This document shows, piece after piece, positions 46,457 through 58,465 of a DNA stretch of 64,000 nucleotides; positions within the stretch are counted from its first letter, which is position 1, and each line of letters opens with the position of its first letter. The translations under genes and the position numbers were made by a program. Under the pieces are notes generated by a model, which was not told the DNA's origin, did no database searches, and worked only from the letters and a program-made list of their open reading frames with translations. This stretch comes from Trogon surrucura (taxonomy: Eukaryota; Chordata; Aves; Trogoniformes; Trogonidae), in the NCBI GenBank assembly GCA_020746105.1, contig CM036621.1, positions 50,936,264-51,000,263 on the forward strand. Reading direction: 5' to 3'.

Positions 46457-49400
46457 TATCAGAATAAAAAAAACACAAAAAAACAAATACACCTACATGT
46501 ATCAATTTGCTTGGCTTAGCACCACAAGAATCAAAGGGGTCTTAATATATCAAATATACATGGAGGGTTATATCTACTTCAACTAACAGCTCTAAACACA
46601 GGCTTTAGTGTTCAGACAGTTACTTCATAAACAGATGTGGTTACAATATTACCAGATTTCTGTAAAATGAGCAATTCAGTTCTAATGGGGAAGAGAACAT
46701 AGGTAGAATAGAACATAGGTAGCTCATTCACTTTCTTGTACTGATTCAAGTAATTTAAATACTCATTTTTCCATCTTTATCCACTGTCATAAATAAATCA
46801 AAATCAATTCTATTCATTTATTTCCACTTTCTATGGTTTCCATCATGCTACAATTCATTACAAGCGAAGCAATCATAAACTACCACATCCGGTGCAACGA
46901 AATTGCACAATCCGGATAAAAATCCACAAGAGCGAAGCACAACTAGAAAGTTTTCATTTCATCACTCTGATCACAGAAGTCCCAACAGCACCATGTGCTT
47001 TGGAGATCACAGCAAAGATGAGCAGCTGGCTCATACAGGCCACATGGTCATGAAGAGCTTCAGTTTGTCATTTCTGACTTGAAGGAGGAAATAAGGCTTG
47101 AAAAACACAGGCCTCTTAGAATCGGGAGCATTTAAATAGCAGGTATCCATGCAGTGTGGCATCCAAGATCACTGGCTGTTATCATCCATGGTGAGCTGAC
47201 ATACTGTTCGTGAAACTCTAGTTCAAGCCTAGCCCAAGGTTGTTCAAATATGGAACAAAATTATACTGAAGCACTGCTTTGTCTGAACAACTGCATATTA
47301 CCGCATCCATTCCCCGTAATGCAGGCTTCGTACAAGCATCATCTCCATCTCAGACAGCTGCCCAGAAATCCAATGCATCCCTTCATGTACAGGAGCCTCT
47401 CAGACTACAGACTACAGAACAGGCCCACCAAAGCTGGTATGTAAAAGCTGAAGCAAGGGAGGAGGTGGCTATCGGACACGTTAGCAGCTGAAGCATCATT
47501 GCATGTGTGGTGCAGAAAAAAAAAAGAGTTCTCTGAACCAGACTCCTAGGGGCAAGAAAGCTCATGAAAAGTTAACTTTGTAAAGAAGCTTTGCTGAACT
47601 CTTCCAAGCAATGCAGAGGGGCTGCGGGTAACCGGGATACAACTTGCTGCTGTCTGAACCTCACACAGCAGGCCTCTGAGCAGCAAGAAGTCACAGAAAG
47701 CAAAAGCACTCTTTGAACTAAGCACACAGGATTTAGAAATGATATAGTGGAAAGAGTCTATCAGCTGGTGGGCAGAGTGGATGGAAATGTTGTTAGGGAC
47801 ATCATCCACACAAGAGTGCTTTACACAAGTGTTACCTCCTTCTTGTTCCAGTCAGGGAGTCAGCCAGTCACGCACTCTTGCAATCACATTTAACTTTTCC
47901 AGGCAACCTAATTCTCTCTCTGCTTCCCTTCTGCCCCTAGCAATCCCCCTGAAGCTGTGGCACACTCAGGTGCATGTTTTGAAGGACAGCGAAGTTCATT
48001 TCGGGCAGCATGGGTCTGATTCCCAGCATCAACAGCAGAAGAAATTGGTCTCAAGCCATGACTTTGGAAAAAGACTCCAACTTTTTATTCTGCAGATTCA
48101 CATGAAGCTCAAAACCTTTGCCCATACAAATTTCTAGCTTTGCCCTAGCCCTCCTCCTCTCCTGACCATTACCCACAACACCTCAGCCTGGCAAAATACA
48201 CTCTTTTCATCAAAGCTAATACATTTACCTGTGCAATCCAGCAGGTAGAGCAGCAGTGCTGGTACGCTGTGAATGCTTCCGGTTTTCTGTTTACTTCCAT
48301 CCTCTCCTTATCAGCTTCCTACACCAGATGGACTGGAATTTCACAGGCACAAGGAGATTCAATAACTGCTGCTTCAGTAGCAAGAACCTGCAGGGAAAAA
48401 AAAACCAACACACAAATAACAACAGCAGAAGATTTTGGAAGAAATATGGACATCTGTGTTTAAGCACCAGCCCAGTGTCAGCTGTGAATTTAGTTGCAGC
48501 TAGGGCAATCCAGACTGCCTTCTGTTGCCAATTCTGCCTTTTTTTCCTGGGAAATCGGTTCCATGAAATGCAGCTAAAGATATAATAAATATCTGTTTTA
48601 AGCTACTACGCTGCTTCTGTTGGGACAGCACCCATTTTGATAACATTAGCCATAGCGTTCCCTAGTAAAGGTCCTTAACAGCATTTCCACCTACCCTGCC
48701 AGTCAGCTAATACACATTCTCTACAGATTTGCAAATGATCATAAGGGGAACCAAAATTAATTTCATTCTTTCATTGCTTGCCTCCCCCTGGAAAAGTCAC
48801 GATGCATCCCTTTTAAGGCTTCTCCAAAGGGCAAATAAATAATAACTAAAAATCATCCGAGCGAAATAAGGAATGAAAAATTCTTTACGTTTTGACAGTC
48901 ATCAGCTTTCAGACTCAGCACACTGGAAATGCTGTGGTGTTACGCACACCCTTTTCCCACCCTCCACATGCTTAAAATAATACATAAGGGACACTGGTAT
49001 CACATTGCTCCAAGGCTGAAGAATATACAGGCACTAAAGCCACAACCGTGTCATTTAGTACAAACTGTGGTTGCTTTGCCTGCACTCATAATCCATTCAG
49101 CACAAGATGAGCCCAAAAACAGAAGCTCATGAACTTCATGGCTTGAGCACAGAACTGCAGCTGACCAAACAAAGGAATTTCTGGTTTCACAATTGTTTTT
49201 TCTCCTGCCTCTTGGACAGGCTTGCCTGCAAGGGCCATATCAATGGATCTTTAGTCACTGAGACTGGAAACAACAACTAATCCAGCCAAGTGAGCACATG
49301 ACAATCTGCAGTGGCAGATGTCTGAAGTGCCAAACATCTGCATCCCCTAAATTCAAGCGCCTTCTCTGGGAAGGCTCCCCTGTTGTGCACCAGGCTTCTT

Positions 49401-52400
49401 CTTGTTTGCATAGTACACTGTTTTAAAAACTCCTTGAAAGGAAAAGCTAGAAAATGAGAAACCAGAAATGAGTTAATTGCAGAAGAGAATCCTAGAGGGG
49501 GAGTATCTTCAGCATAACATGTAGATTTGTACTTTGAGCAATTCATTTCCTTTCATCTGCATCATAAGAGAAGCCGCAAGAAAGCCAACTGAGATGAAAC
49601 ATTACTCTTGCAAGGTGGAAAGCCACTAGGCTGAGAATGTAGCGAGGAAACTTGCCCTTTTGCTTTGCGCAACATCACAAGTTGGCAAAATATTTTCCAT
49701 CCTTAACAGTTAAGCTTTAAAAAGCCCTTCTGAAAACAAAAACATGGTGAAATATAAAAAAGACAAGGAGAGCAAGAAACTCTTCGGCACACAGCAAGCT
49801 CTGTTCCAGGCAGCGACCCATCAAGAGATGTCAGTCTCTAGAGAAGAAAGCATGGTGCTGTCTCCTGGCACTGCTAGCATAGTTTGTGGCTGAGTGACAG
49901 GCAGCTGTGCTGGCCCTGTGCCAGCTGGGATGCTCTGAAAGCCTCAGCACAGCAGCTTGCTTTTCTAAAAGAAAAAAAGGAAAAAAAAAGCCTATAAAAA
50001 AAACACAACAACAACAACAAAAAAAACTCACAACATGCAGAGCTGTGGACACATCCAAGGTACGAAATAGCATCCCCTAAGGTCAGATGCACATCTAAGC
50101 CTGCATTTCTGCAGTTTTAGCCAGGGACAGCTCTATTCCTGGGGACAAGGAAGTCCAGCCTCAGCAGAGCTGTTTGAGAGTCACCTGGGAAAAGCCCTGC
50201 TGATTGGTTTTCTTTTTGTGCTCTGCATAAACCTCAGAGTGCACACAGCAGCACCAAACCCAACACCACAGCTAAGGTTCACCACACCTGCCTGTTAGGA
50301 TACACATCAGCTGCAAAGATTCTTTACCACCATTTCTAGCAGGCTGGTGTTAATGATCGATTAATGCTCCAGTCCCTGTTCAGTCATAAAACTGTCAATA
50401 CAATCAAACATATATCAGAAAGGACGATCTGACCACCTCCATCCTCTACATTCAAGGTAACTGCAAGCCCAGCTTCACTCCAGGAAGCACCCAGATGCAT
50501 TCGGGGCATACCAGGCACTGGAAGTCTTTTGTAAAGAGCCACTCAGCATCTGAACCACGAGAAAAAGAGTTCAACAGAAGTTTGCAACTTATTAGCCTCT
50601 GGAGTATTCAACGGGAGACAGAAATCTATAGGAAATTAGGTCGATTAGGTGGCATTGCACATTTATAGGGGGCAAGATTTAAAGTAGTTTATTTAGAAGC
50701 TGTCTCGGGGCTTCTGTGTACTGACACTTAATTACAGCACAGGGACTGCATTAGGTGATGCTAATGAGTACCTGCCTCTAGTAGGTGTGTGACTCACTGA
50801 CTCTGCCTGCAGGAAGGAAGAGTAACTGTAAGAGGATCTGTAAGCTACAGGAAGACGTCTAGCATACCAGTTGTGAGGAAACATTTTGGGCTGAAATCAA
50901 GCCACAGATTTTACTGCACCCAATCTTCAAGCCACAGGAGACTGACTGTGCGCTACCTTCTCCGACTTGCTTTGCAACTGAACAGGAATCTCTCCTTCCT
51001 CACCTCTCCTTTTAAATCTAAAGCCTGAAAACACTGGCCACAGCTTTCATGAAATGGACTGCTCTCCAGGTGGTTTCCCTGAAGAAGATGAGAAGTCCCT
51101 CCTCAGAGCCAGTCACCACCCCACTTCTGCAGTGATGGCAACCACCACAGAAACACAGTAGTCAGCAACAATCCTAGCAGGAGCAAGGGTCAGGAATCAA
51201 GGTGAGTAATCTCGACGGTGAATCCAGGAGGAGTGATCTTCAGAGAACTGCAGAGAGTGACAGGTGCTTTGAGGAACAGCAGATACCTGAAACACACTAG
51301 AATGCCAAACCTGGGACTTGAAAGCACATATTTACTGACCAGGACAAATTTAGACAAATCTATTACGATAAAGGTGCATGTGGAAAATGAATAACAAGAT
51401 ACTGGCCCAGGTGCCAAGACATTACTGGATCAGGACAAACCTTGCAATGTTGCCTGGGTGTCCCAGCTGTCAATGGCGTAGACACTCAAAATTGACAGTC
51501 CTTTAAAAACGTGATACCAAATAGCTTTCCCCCAAAAAATCTGGACACTGAGAGACAGCACATTCCATTATGCGGAACGGGCAAAACGTATCTTCACAGG
51601 CTACCAAATGAAACAACAGGGTGCTTTCAGTGCCCCGCAGAGTCCTCAGATCACCTGTAAAGCCTAATTTTATTGCTCGGTATGACAAAGACCCTGGTGA
51701 CCGCCGCCCCAAACTGTTCACAGAGCTAAGCAAACAAGTCAACAGTCATGCTCATGCACTGCTCAAACCATAGACGTGCAAAGGTGAACAGAGAAGGGCA
51801 GACAGATGTCAAATACAGAGTCAGAGTGAGCAATCAGCCATAGTCACATCATGTTCTCATTGGCGATCACGTCCAGTCCTCATGCTGAACTTTAAAGGCC
51901 ACATTAAGGATGCAAGTGCCCTACGCAGAACTGCTTTAGTCATTAGAACAAACCAAAAGAAATCTGACTTGATGTCAGTCCTGTCCAGGGATCAAAGTGC
52001 ATCAAAGTCTCAACAAATCCTACTGTCTTCCAGATGACCTCATCACCAAAACAGAGTGTTTCATCCAGCACTCAGCAGTCTCCCGACTGGTTTTTGTTGC
52101 TCCTGCCCACATGTAGCCCTTACTGATCTCAATCAGGTCTGCTCTCCAACCTCTCTCTTTCATTTGTTAATAAAGGACGGGTTCCCATTTCATTGAGGGT
52201 TGATATCTTGTCGTCCACGAAGAGGAGAAAATGGCAAAATGTCACAGAGGATTGCTGCGTGCATTTCTCCAAAGAGCTCTGGCCCCATGCATAGGACCAG
52301 TGATCTCTGCTCGCTACAGCAGAAAACAGTCACACACCCCACAGCGGCTCTCCCTGTGTGCCTCCAGCTTCTTGCTTGGGTGAGAGGGGCATCTAGTGGC

Positions 52401-52514
52401 TGAGCCCCAAAAGAGCAGGGTAAAGCCAGAGCAGCACAAGCTGCAGCTACACGCGATTAGGGATGTGTCTGTAGCCGAAGTGAGATGCAGCTGCTGCCGA
52501 CCTGGAGACAGACC
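46457..52514. other. intergenic, mostly unrecognised sequence
   Basis: About 6 kb. It contains a short direct repeat (GAACATAGGTAG at 46695-46706 and 46711-46722), the palindrome at 46887-46917 (separate entry) and an A-rich, CAA-containing patch at 49970-50027. No gene is visible. Confidence 0.7.
46887..46917. promoter_or_regulatory. imperfect palindrome with a C/EBP-type core
   Basis: ATCCGGTGCAA (46887-46897) faces TTGCA...TCCGGAT (46903-46917) as an interrupted inverted repeat. The right arm includes ATTGCACAAT (46902-46911), which matches the C/EBP consensus. It lies about 12 kb upstream of the CPS1 start. Mammalian Cps1 has a far-upstream C/EBP-responsive enhancer, but identity with it is conjecture. 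Confidence 0.3.
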
Positions 52515-52561
52515 GTCTTTGAGGCCCCTTCTAACCTCTAACATTCTGTGTTTCTGTGAAA
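52515..52561 (+). mobile_element. CR1 3'-terminal remnant
   Basis: GTCTTTGAGGCCCCTTCTAA then CCTCTAACATTCTGTG and TTTCTGTGA match the CR1 3' tail. Sequence upstream is too diverged to assign. Confidence 0.65.
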
Positions 52562-55500
52562 CCCGTTAGGCCATTAACTGCTCTACCCAGGCTAACGTGC
52601 CATAAAGCAAAATAAAAACACACAGTTTTAGGCACACCAGCTCAAACGAAACCCTCCAGCACCCATTTCATGTCTGATGCTTAGGCAGTACTCTAGAAAA
52701 CGCATGCAGCAACATGACCTGACAGTCTCCGAACTCCCAGAAGCTGGAGGCTCAGGCACTGCCAGGGCACCTCCACAGTGCTGTCTTTTTACCTGACAGC
52801 CTGTCACAGCTTAACTATGTGAATAATCTCCTTCTCCTTTGAATGCTGCTCCAGTCATTTCAGTTGATGTCTGCCAGCTTTGAATGCCAGTGTGTCACCT
52901 TCCCCTGTCCTCATTTGTGAAACTGTTCAAGACACTACAGACATCTACTCTAGCCCTCTTTAGATGTCTCTGTTTCAGCCTGAGCAGTCCTAGCGTAGGT
53001 ACTTAGTCCTCATGCATAAGCCCTGCCACACAGCTGATGGCCTTTTTTCTTTGGCCTGATGAGTTCTATAACTTGTACCCCTTCCAGTTCTGCTGTCTCG
53101 TTTGAGAAGAGATCGGAACTAAATACGGCATCTGAGATACAGGTGAGTCATGGGCACCTAACAACATTCTCAGTTTTCTGCTCTTTTCACTTCCCAGTAA
53201 CAACTGACTTTCTTTCGTCTGCTTGCTAGCAGTGAGCTGGGGTTTTCACAGAACCACTTACTACATCTCTGAGATCTCAGATCTGAATGGGAATCACTAG
53301 CTCAAAGCCCATCACCGTGTCTGTGTATAGAGAGCCAGAACTGTTTTTTACTGAATACTGAGCTTAACACCTGGCCACAGTAAAGGCAGGCAGGATATAG
53401 GTGAGCTGTGCCCCACATACACTATCAATATAATCAACCAGCTTAGTTCAGCTTCTGTGACCAATACTCAGGCTTTGATCTCTTCACAGAAGCTGCTGAA
53501 AGAAAAAAAACAATCAATGCCATCTGCAATCATGCTTAGTGAGAATTGGGAAAAAGAATCCAATAAAATAAGATGCTTTTTCCCTCTTCTGGATATCCTT
53601 CTAAAATGAAAAATTTTACCTTCGTAATGCCAAGATATAACACTTGCTTTACCTTCCAAAACCAAGTCTACTTAGCTTCAGAATGGCAGTAAGATCTTCA
53701 ATCTCTTAATATAGGTTTGAGTTTTTACTGAGATCAAATACAGTGAGCCATGGCTCTAATATTAAAGAATAGCAAGGTTTCTAGAGTTATCATTGGTCTA
53801 TACATAGCATTACAGCTGAAACAATATCCAATATTCAAAACTGTTATTTTAAAAGAGAAAAAGGACACCTTTGATCTTTCATGTGTCTTAAGACACTTTG
53901 GACATCAATCCTAAATATATAGTATCTTTAGCCATGCTGCTGCTGAGTAAATAATGTCTAAGAGAGGCTAATAAATGCAGCTGGGAAGCTTCTCCATTTT
54001 ATTCTGTACTGTCTGAAGCTTGCCCACAAACAAGTTAACAAAAAAAGAAACAAAGCAAAGCAGACATGGGGAAATAAATGCCACAACTTGGACTACATCA
54101 TTCTGTGAAGGCGCTGAGACATCCCTGGGGCAATCTTTCAGCAGGCGAAACCTCTCCCACCACCCAAGCACTTTGTCCATACAATTTTCCAGGATATTCT
54201 CACACAGGGAGAGAAAGACCACACTCTGTGGAGCACTTCCACACACAGCCTCCCAAATCCCCTTTTCTACTCGACAAGGTTATGAAGGACACCTTATCCT
54301 TGCTCACTGCACTCCGTCACATACAGCATGCAGTCACAAAGGCAAAACAAGCAACCCTCACATTTATTATCAGATTATCATGCCAAGCCCATCTGGTCCA
54401 CAGCATGGAGGCCACTGTCTGAGGTCGATCCTACCCTGAGAGGAAGCTATGGAGAAGGGGAGATGCCAAATCACCATTCTGGAAAGGCCACTTGCAAGTC
54501 CGCAGCTACGCTGCCCAGCTTGGGCACCTGCTGACTGGAGATCAGCGGTAGGTGAGATTGCAGGACTGATGGATGCCTACAGCCAGCGAAGGACAGTGAC
54601 CCCAGGAGGAGGCATCTTCTCTCAGGTAGGAGGTGTTTCAGTAAGTCCTCAGGCAGTACGCCAAGTAGACTCTAGGCAGCTGTAACATCTGGCAGAGATT
54701 TGGAATTCACATCCTCACTGGAATGAGGAGGGAGCAGACACCCAGGCATCCTGAGGTTTTCTTCAGGGACGACCGTGAAACAACAATTTTATCCATGTAA
54801 CTACAGGACCTGCAGGCATATTACCAGTCCAGTATGGACCACCATCAGCCAGGATCCTTATTTGGCAAGGATTTGTGTTTCAGACAATGCTGTGAAGCAG
54901 AAAGTATTAGGCGCTGTTCTTTTCTCACAGCTAAAAAAGATTTTGGAATGACTTTTCAACCACTGATTGTGAGTCACTTCAGAATCAGATTTTTCCAGGG
55001 CTAAATGTGATCGGACTGCCAGGAAGGCTACTGGAGCCTGTTTTCTCATCATTTTCTCCATCTACTCTGATAGCTGCTTCCACACAAAATTAATCTCTAG
55101 ATGTGTTCTGAACAGAATTGCTAGAATCGCTTTTTCTTTTCCAGTGATTCCAGCATGATCCTTTTCACACAAAGCAAACAAACACGCCCCACACCCCCTC
55201 CAAACACTCCAAAGTGGCTGGAATTGCAATGAGAACAGAGGAACAGCTTTCCTCTCAGGCTCATTTCCTTCCTCCATTCCCTGTCCTATATGGACAGGTT
55301 ACTAAGAACAAATTATGAGTCACTTACCTGGGCTCCAGGTGACAGCCACAGTGAGATACTCTGGATTTATCCAGGGCAGCAGCAAGTTCATCAAAGCCTC
55401 AGTGACCACAACCATTCAGGAAATAACATACTGAAACATAACTCCTTGGCAGGAGAACAGGTGGGATAATTTGGGAGAAGCATCTTTGTCTTTAAATGAT

Positions 55501-56519
55501 CCGGAGAAAAAAAAATATGTGAGGAATCAAAGACAAAAGAAAGACTTTGAAGCTGGTGTGCCTTATTCTGGAAGTTAACACTGAACTGTGCCCAGGGGAA
55601 GGAGGGCAGTGAATATTGTTTTGACCTGCAGATGGAGGGGAAGACCATAACACAGGGCTGTGAATTTGGCCGTTAGCAGAAGACCCCACGTTATTCTTGC
55701 TGATGCTAGAGCTGCCTCTCTGAATACTAAAGCTGCACAGTCTGTCTCCCTGTCTTGAATACAAGGCAATATTGACATGACTGAATTCACTAAACAAGGA
55801 ACAGCTGAGTAAAAAAGGAACTGAAAGCAAACATAGTTGGGATTCCCTCTTTTCCTTTTGTTTCTCCCCATCTCCTGCAATAACTTTTTCTTTTCTTTGA
55901 GCTCTGATTTCACAGATTGTAACAAAGAATGGACACGTGGACAGAAAACCATAATCCCTCATATAATACAATTGTCCCAAGCGTGAATGCTGTAGCCTAA
56001 TGTACTCCCATGGCTGTTCTTGATCACCACCAAAAGGTAAATTCTGAGAGCAGCTGTTTCTTCTAAACCCAGCAGCATGGATTCAGCTCCTACAAGGAGC
56101 AGTGTCACTACATTTAGACCTCTACAAGCCACCAAGAACTTCAAGCTCAGCACAAAAGGACAACTTAGCCCAATGAATGCTACACCGCAGCCAAAGGCAG
56201 ATGCATGCCTGGCTGCACAGGGGCACATCAACCACAGGGACACTCTAGCACCAGGGCATCACAGCTACCTGGCACCTGAGATGAAAAAGCACCGCTCGGG
56301 CCTATCAATCATAAGGAGCCGCCCTACATTCACGAGGAAGATGTGGCTCAGCCAGGGCAGGTGAGACACAGCAGCTGGGCAGGGGACAGTGAGGAAGAGG
56401 CCCTGGCCCCACCCAGGCCCAGCCCAGTCCAGGTGAGGACCTCCTGCTGCTGTAGGGGAGCAGAAATCTACACACGCTCCTTGGACAGGTTCTCTGCCGC
56501 CACCCACGCCTGCTGGACA
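52562..56519. other. intergenic, unrecognised sequence
   Basis: About 4 kb. Long open frames near 54020-54439 and 55492-55980 resemble no known family and overlap other frames. No repeat family was recognised. G+C rises toward the right end. Confidence 0.7.
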
Positions 56520-57080
56520 CCACACCCATGGGGCCACCAGCCCCACAAGGCCAACCACGTGGTGCCCATCCCCACAAGACCTCAAAAATCCCCAGGGCCA
56601 GCTGCAAGAGACCCCCAAAGCCCAATGGGTTTGCAAGTCCCATAGAACCGAGCTCCACAGGGCTCCTAAATCCCACAGAGCCAGCTACATGGGAACCCCA
56701 AAACCCACAGGGCTCCCAAAACCCCACGGGGCCAGGCACAAAGGGCCCCTAAACCCCACAAGGCTCCCTAAACCCCAACAAGGCCAGCTGTAAGGGCCCC
56801 TATACCACACAGACCCAGCTGCAAGGGGCCCCAGACCCCACAGGGCTCGCCAGAAAGGGTCCCTCAACACCACAGGGCTCCCCAAACCTCACAGGAGTAG
56901 CCACCAGGGGCCCCTAAGGGCCACTGGACACTCGAGGCCTCACAGGGTCCCGCTGACAGGGGACTCCAAACCCATCAGTGCTCCCCCACGGGATCAGCAA
57001 AAAATAACAAACAAATGACCTCTAAACCCCACAGAGCCAGCTACAGGGGGGCTTTAACCCCCATGGAGCCCGGAGGGCCC
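56520..57080. repeat. composite minisatellite just upstream of LANCL1
   Basis: About 560 bp of degenerate tandem units. A short unit of 18-19 bp (CCCACAGGGCTCCCAAAA type) alternates with a long unit of about 32 bp (CCCCACGGGGCCAGGC start, GGGCCCCTAAA end), giving a higher-order period of 50-51 bp. Clear copies are at 56655-56910 and one at about 57025-57060. The plus strand is C-rich and the minus strand carries many G runs. Because 51 is divisible by three, open frames persist on both strands, but they are repeats and not genes. Confidence 0.85.
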
Positions 57081-57184
57081 ACAGGCCCAACGCCTCGGCA
57101 AGGCGGGGGCGTCCGCGGTGCACAGCCTTTCTCTTCCGGGGCGGAGCGGGGCGGGGGCGGACCGAAACGGAGACCGGCGGCACC
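57081..57184 (+). promoter_or_regulatory. LANCL1: LANCL1 promoter, TATA-less and GC-box rich
   Basis: The stretch is CpG-dense. An ETS-type CTTCCGG lies at 57133-57139, with three GC boxes (GGGGCGG at 57138-57144, GGGCGG-type at 57148-57154 and 57153-57160). A further GGCGGGGGC lies at 57102-57110. There is no TATA box. The layout suits a broadly expressed gene starting some tens of bases before the ATG. CpG density continues into exon 2. Confidence 0.7.
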
Positions 57185-57268
57185 ATGATGGCGCAGCGGG
57201 CGCTTCCTAACCCGTACGCGGACTTCGACAAGTCCTTAGCTACCGGCTACTTCGATGCCGCCGGGAGG
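57185..57268 (+). CDS. LANCL1: LANCL1 coding exon 1
   Basis: LANCL1 (LanC-like protein 1) is a cytosolic, glutathione-binding relative of bacterial lanthionine cyclases. Mammalian LanC-like proteins add glutathione to dehydroamino acids on damaged proteins. The exon encodes MMAQRALPNPYADFDKSLAT then GYFDAAGR, close to human MAQRAFPNPYADYNKSLAEG. Two ATGs stand in tandem. Human starts at the second (57188), which here has A at -3 and G at +4. The first, at 57185, also has A at -3, so either may be used. The exon ends on an Arg codon before GTGAGT, phase 0. The zinc-binding Cys and His residues of the family lie in later exons outside the window. Confidence 0.95.
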
Positions 57269-57420
57269 GTGAGTGGGATCGGGGTGAGGAAGCCGGGGTG
57301 GGAGCGGGCCCTGCCCGGGGGCCGTGAAGGCAAACCAGGAGCCCAGCCTGGCCCTGAAGTACCCAAGCAGAGACCCGTCAGGCTTTTTGTGTTGGTTTTT
57401 TTTTTTTTTTCTCTCCGCAG
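57269..57420 (+). other. LANCL1: LANCL1 intron 1
   Basis: Only 152 bp, from a GTGAGT donor to a CTCTCCGCAG acceptor, preceded by an unbroken run of about 15 T. It is G+C-rich like the surrounding CpG island. Confidence 0.9.
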
Positions 57421-57538
57421 TTGACCCCGGAATTCACGCAGCGACTGAATAACAAAATCAGGGAGCTGCTGCAGCAGCTGGAGAGGGGCCTCAAGTCTGC
57501 CGACCCGCAGGACTGCACGGCGTACACGGGCTGGGCAG
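57421..57538 (+). CDS. LANCL1: LANCL1 coding exon 2
   Basis: It encodes LTPEFTQRLNNKIRELLQQL then ERGLKSADPQDCTAYTGWA, plus one base of a Gly codon. Human reads LTPEFSQRLTNKIRELLQQM and ERGLKSADPRDGTGYTGWAG. This is the N-terminal helix of the LanC-like fold leading into the first toroid repeat. The donor is GTAGGG, phase 1. The next exon should resume at IAVLYLHLYD and is not found before position 64000. Confidence 0.95.
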
Positions 57539-58409
57539 GTAGGGTGGGCAGGGCTCGGATGGAGCGGGAGCTCTCGGGAGCCACCTTCGAGGTCAGGCCA
57601 AGGCAGACCGTGGGGTTTTTCTTGGCTGTTGGAACGATCCCAGTAGATCTGTGTCAAGATGGGTGCTGCACCTGTGTGTTTTAATCCGCTAAAACAGGGG
57701 GCCGTGTTTCTCGGGACTCCCCGTTTTTGGAGCAGGTTTGAAGCTGCAGAGGGAAGGCAATAAAGTTGCAGGGCAGGATCGGGTCTTGGTTAATAGCACC
57801 AAGACAAAGCCAGCACCTGCTTGAGAGCAGACATGGGAGCCTTCGAAGGGACTGGCTCCAGCCCTGCCCACAGCGTGGATGCTCCATGAAGGAGGCAGGT
57901 GTGCGTGGTAGGTCGTGTGCCAGGAAGGAGCCCTCGTGTACGGCAGCGGTGAGCTTGTGGCCTGAGATAACGTCCGTTGTTTCTGTTTGGGCTGAATTTT
58001 ATCTTATGACATTGTCTGATTGGCAGGTCGCTCCATTCCTGTTCCTCAGGTAGTGCCCCTCCACTTAGCCAGGGCTAGTTCTGCTCCAGTGCCTGCTGGA
58101 AGGAGCAGAAAAGCAAATGTGAGTATAATGAAGGATGGAAGCCTTCCTGACACTAACTCTTGTGTGCTAAGCTTCCAGGAGCTTGTCTTTCTCCTGTTCT
58201 GCATTTTCAACCTGGTTTTCCTTCCTTGGGAGAGGGCCCTGCCTTCCCGTCCCTATTCCTACCCGCTGGAGTCAGGGAGGGTACACCTTTCTCTGCCACC
58301 TCATCCTTGGCTACTGCTGTGTGCTTTGTCAGCCTGCCCGTCTTCTGCACCGCACCAGGCTCCAGGGAGACACCCTGGGGTAGTTGCAATTAATCGTGTG
58401 CTTGCTGCA

Positions 58410-58465
58410 AGATTTTTTTTTTGCTGCTTCTCTTTTTTTTTTTCTTTTTTTTTTTTCTTTTTTTG
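58410..58465. repeat. LANCL1: T-rich low-complexity tract
   Basis: Several T runs of 9-12 separated by C or G, in LANCL1 intron 2. The cause of long poly-Phe open frames here. Confidence 0.9.

Noticed and set aside
55492..55980. 162-codon minus-strand frame and its overlapping companion
   Set aside because: Intergenic, overlaps a second frame of similar length, and shows no domain or homologue that I recognise.
56265..56885. Several overlapping open frames of 60-144 codons on both strands
   Set aside because: They are translations of the tandem minisatellite, whose 50-51 bp period keeps frames open. The predicted proteins are Gly/Pro/Trp repeats with no family match.
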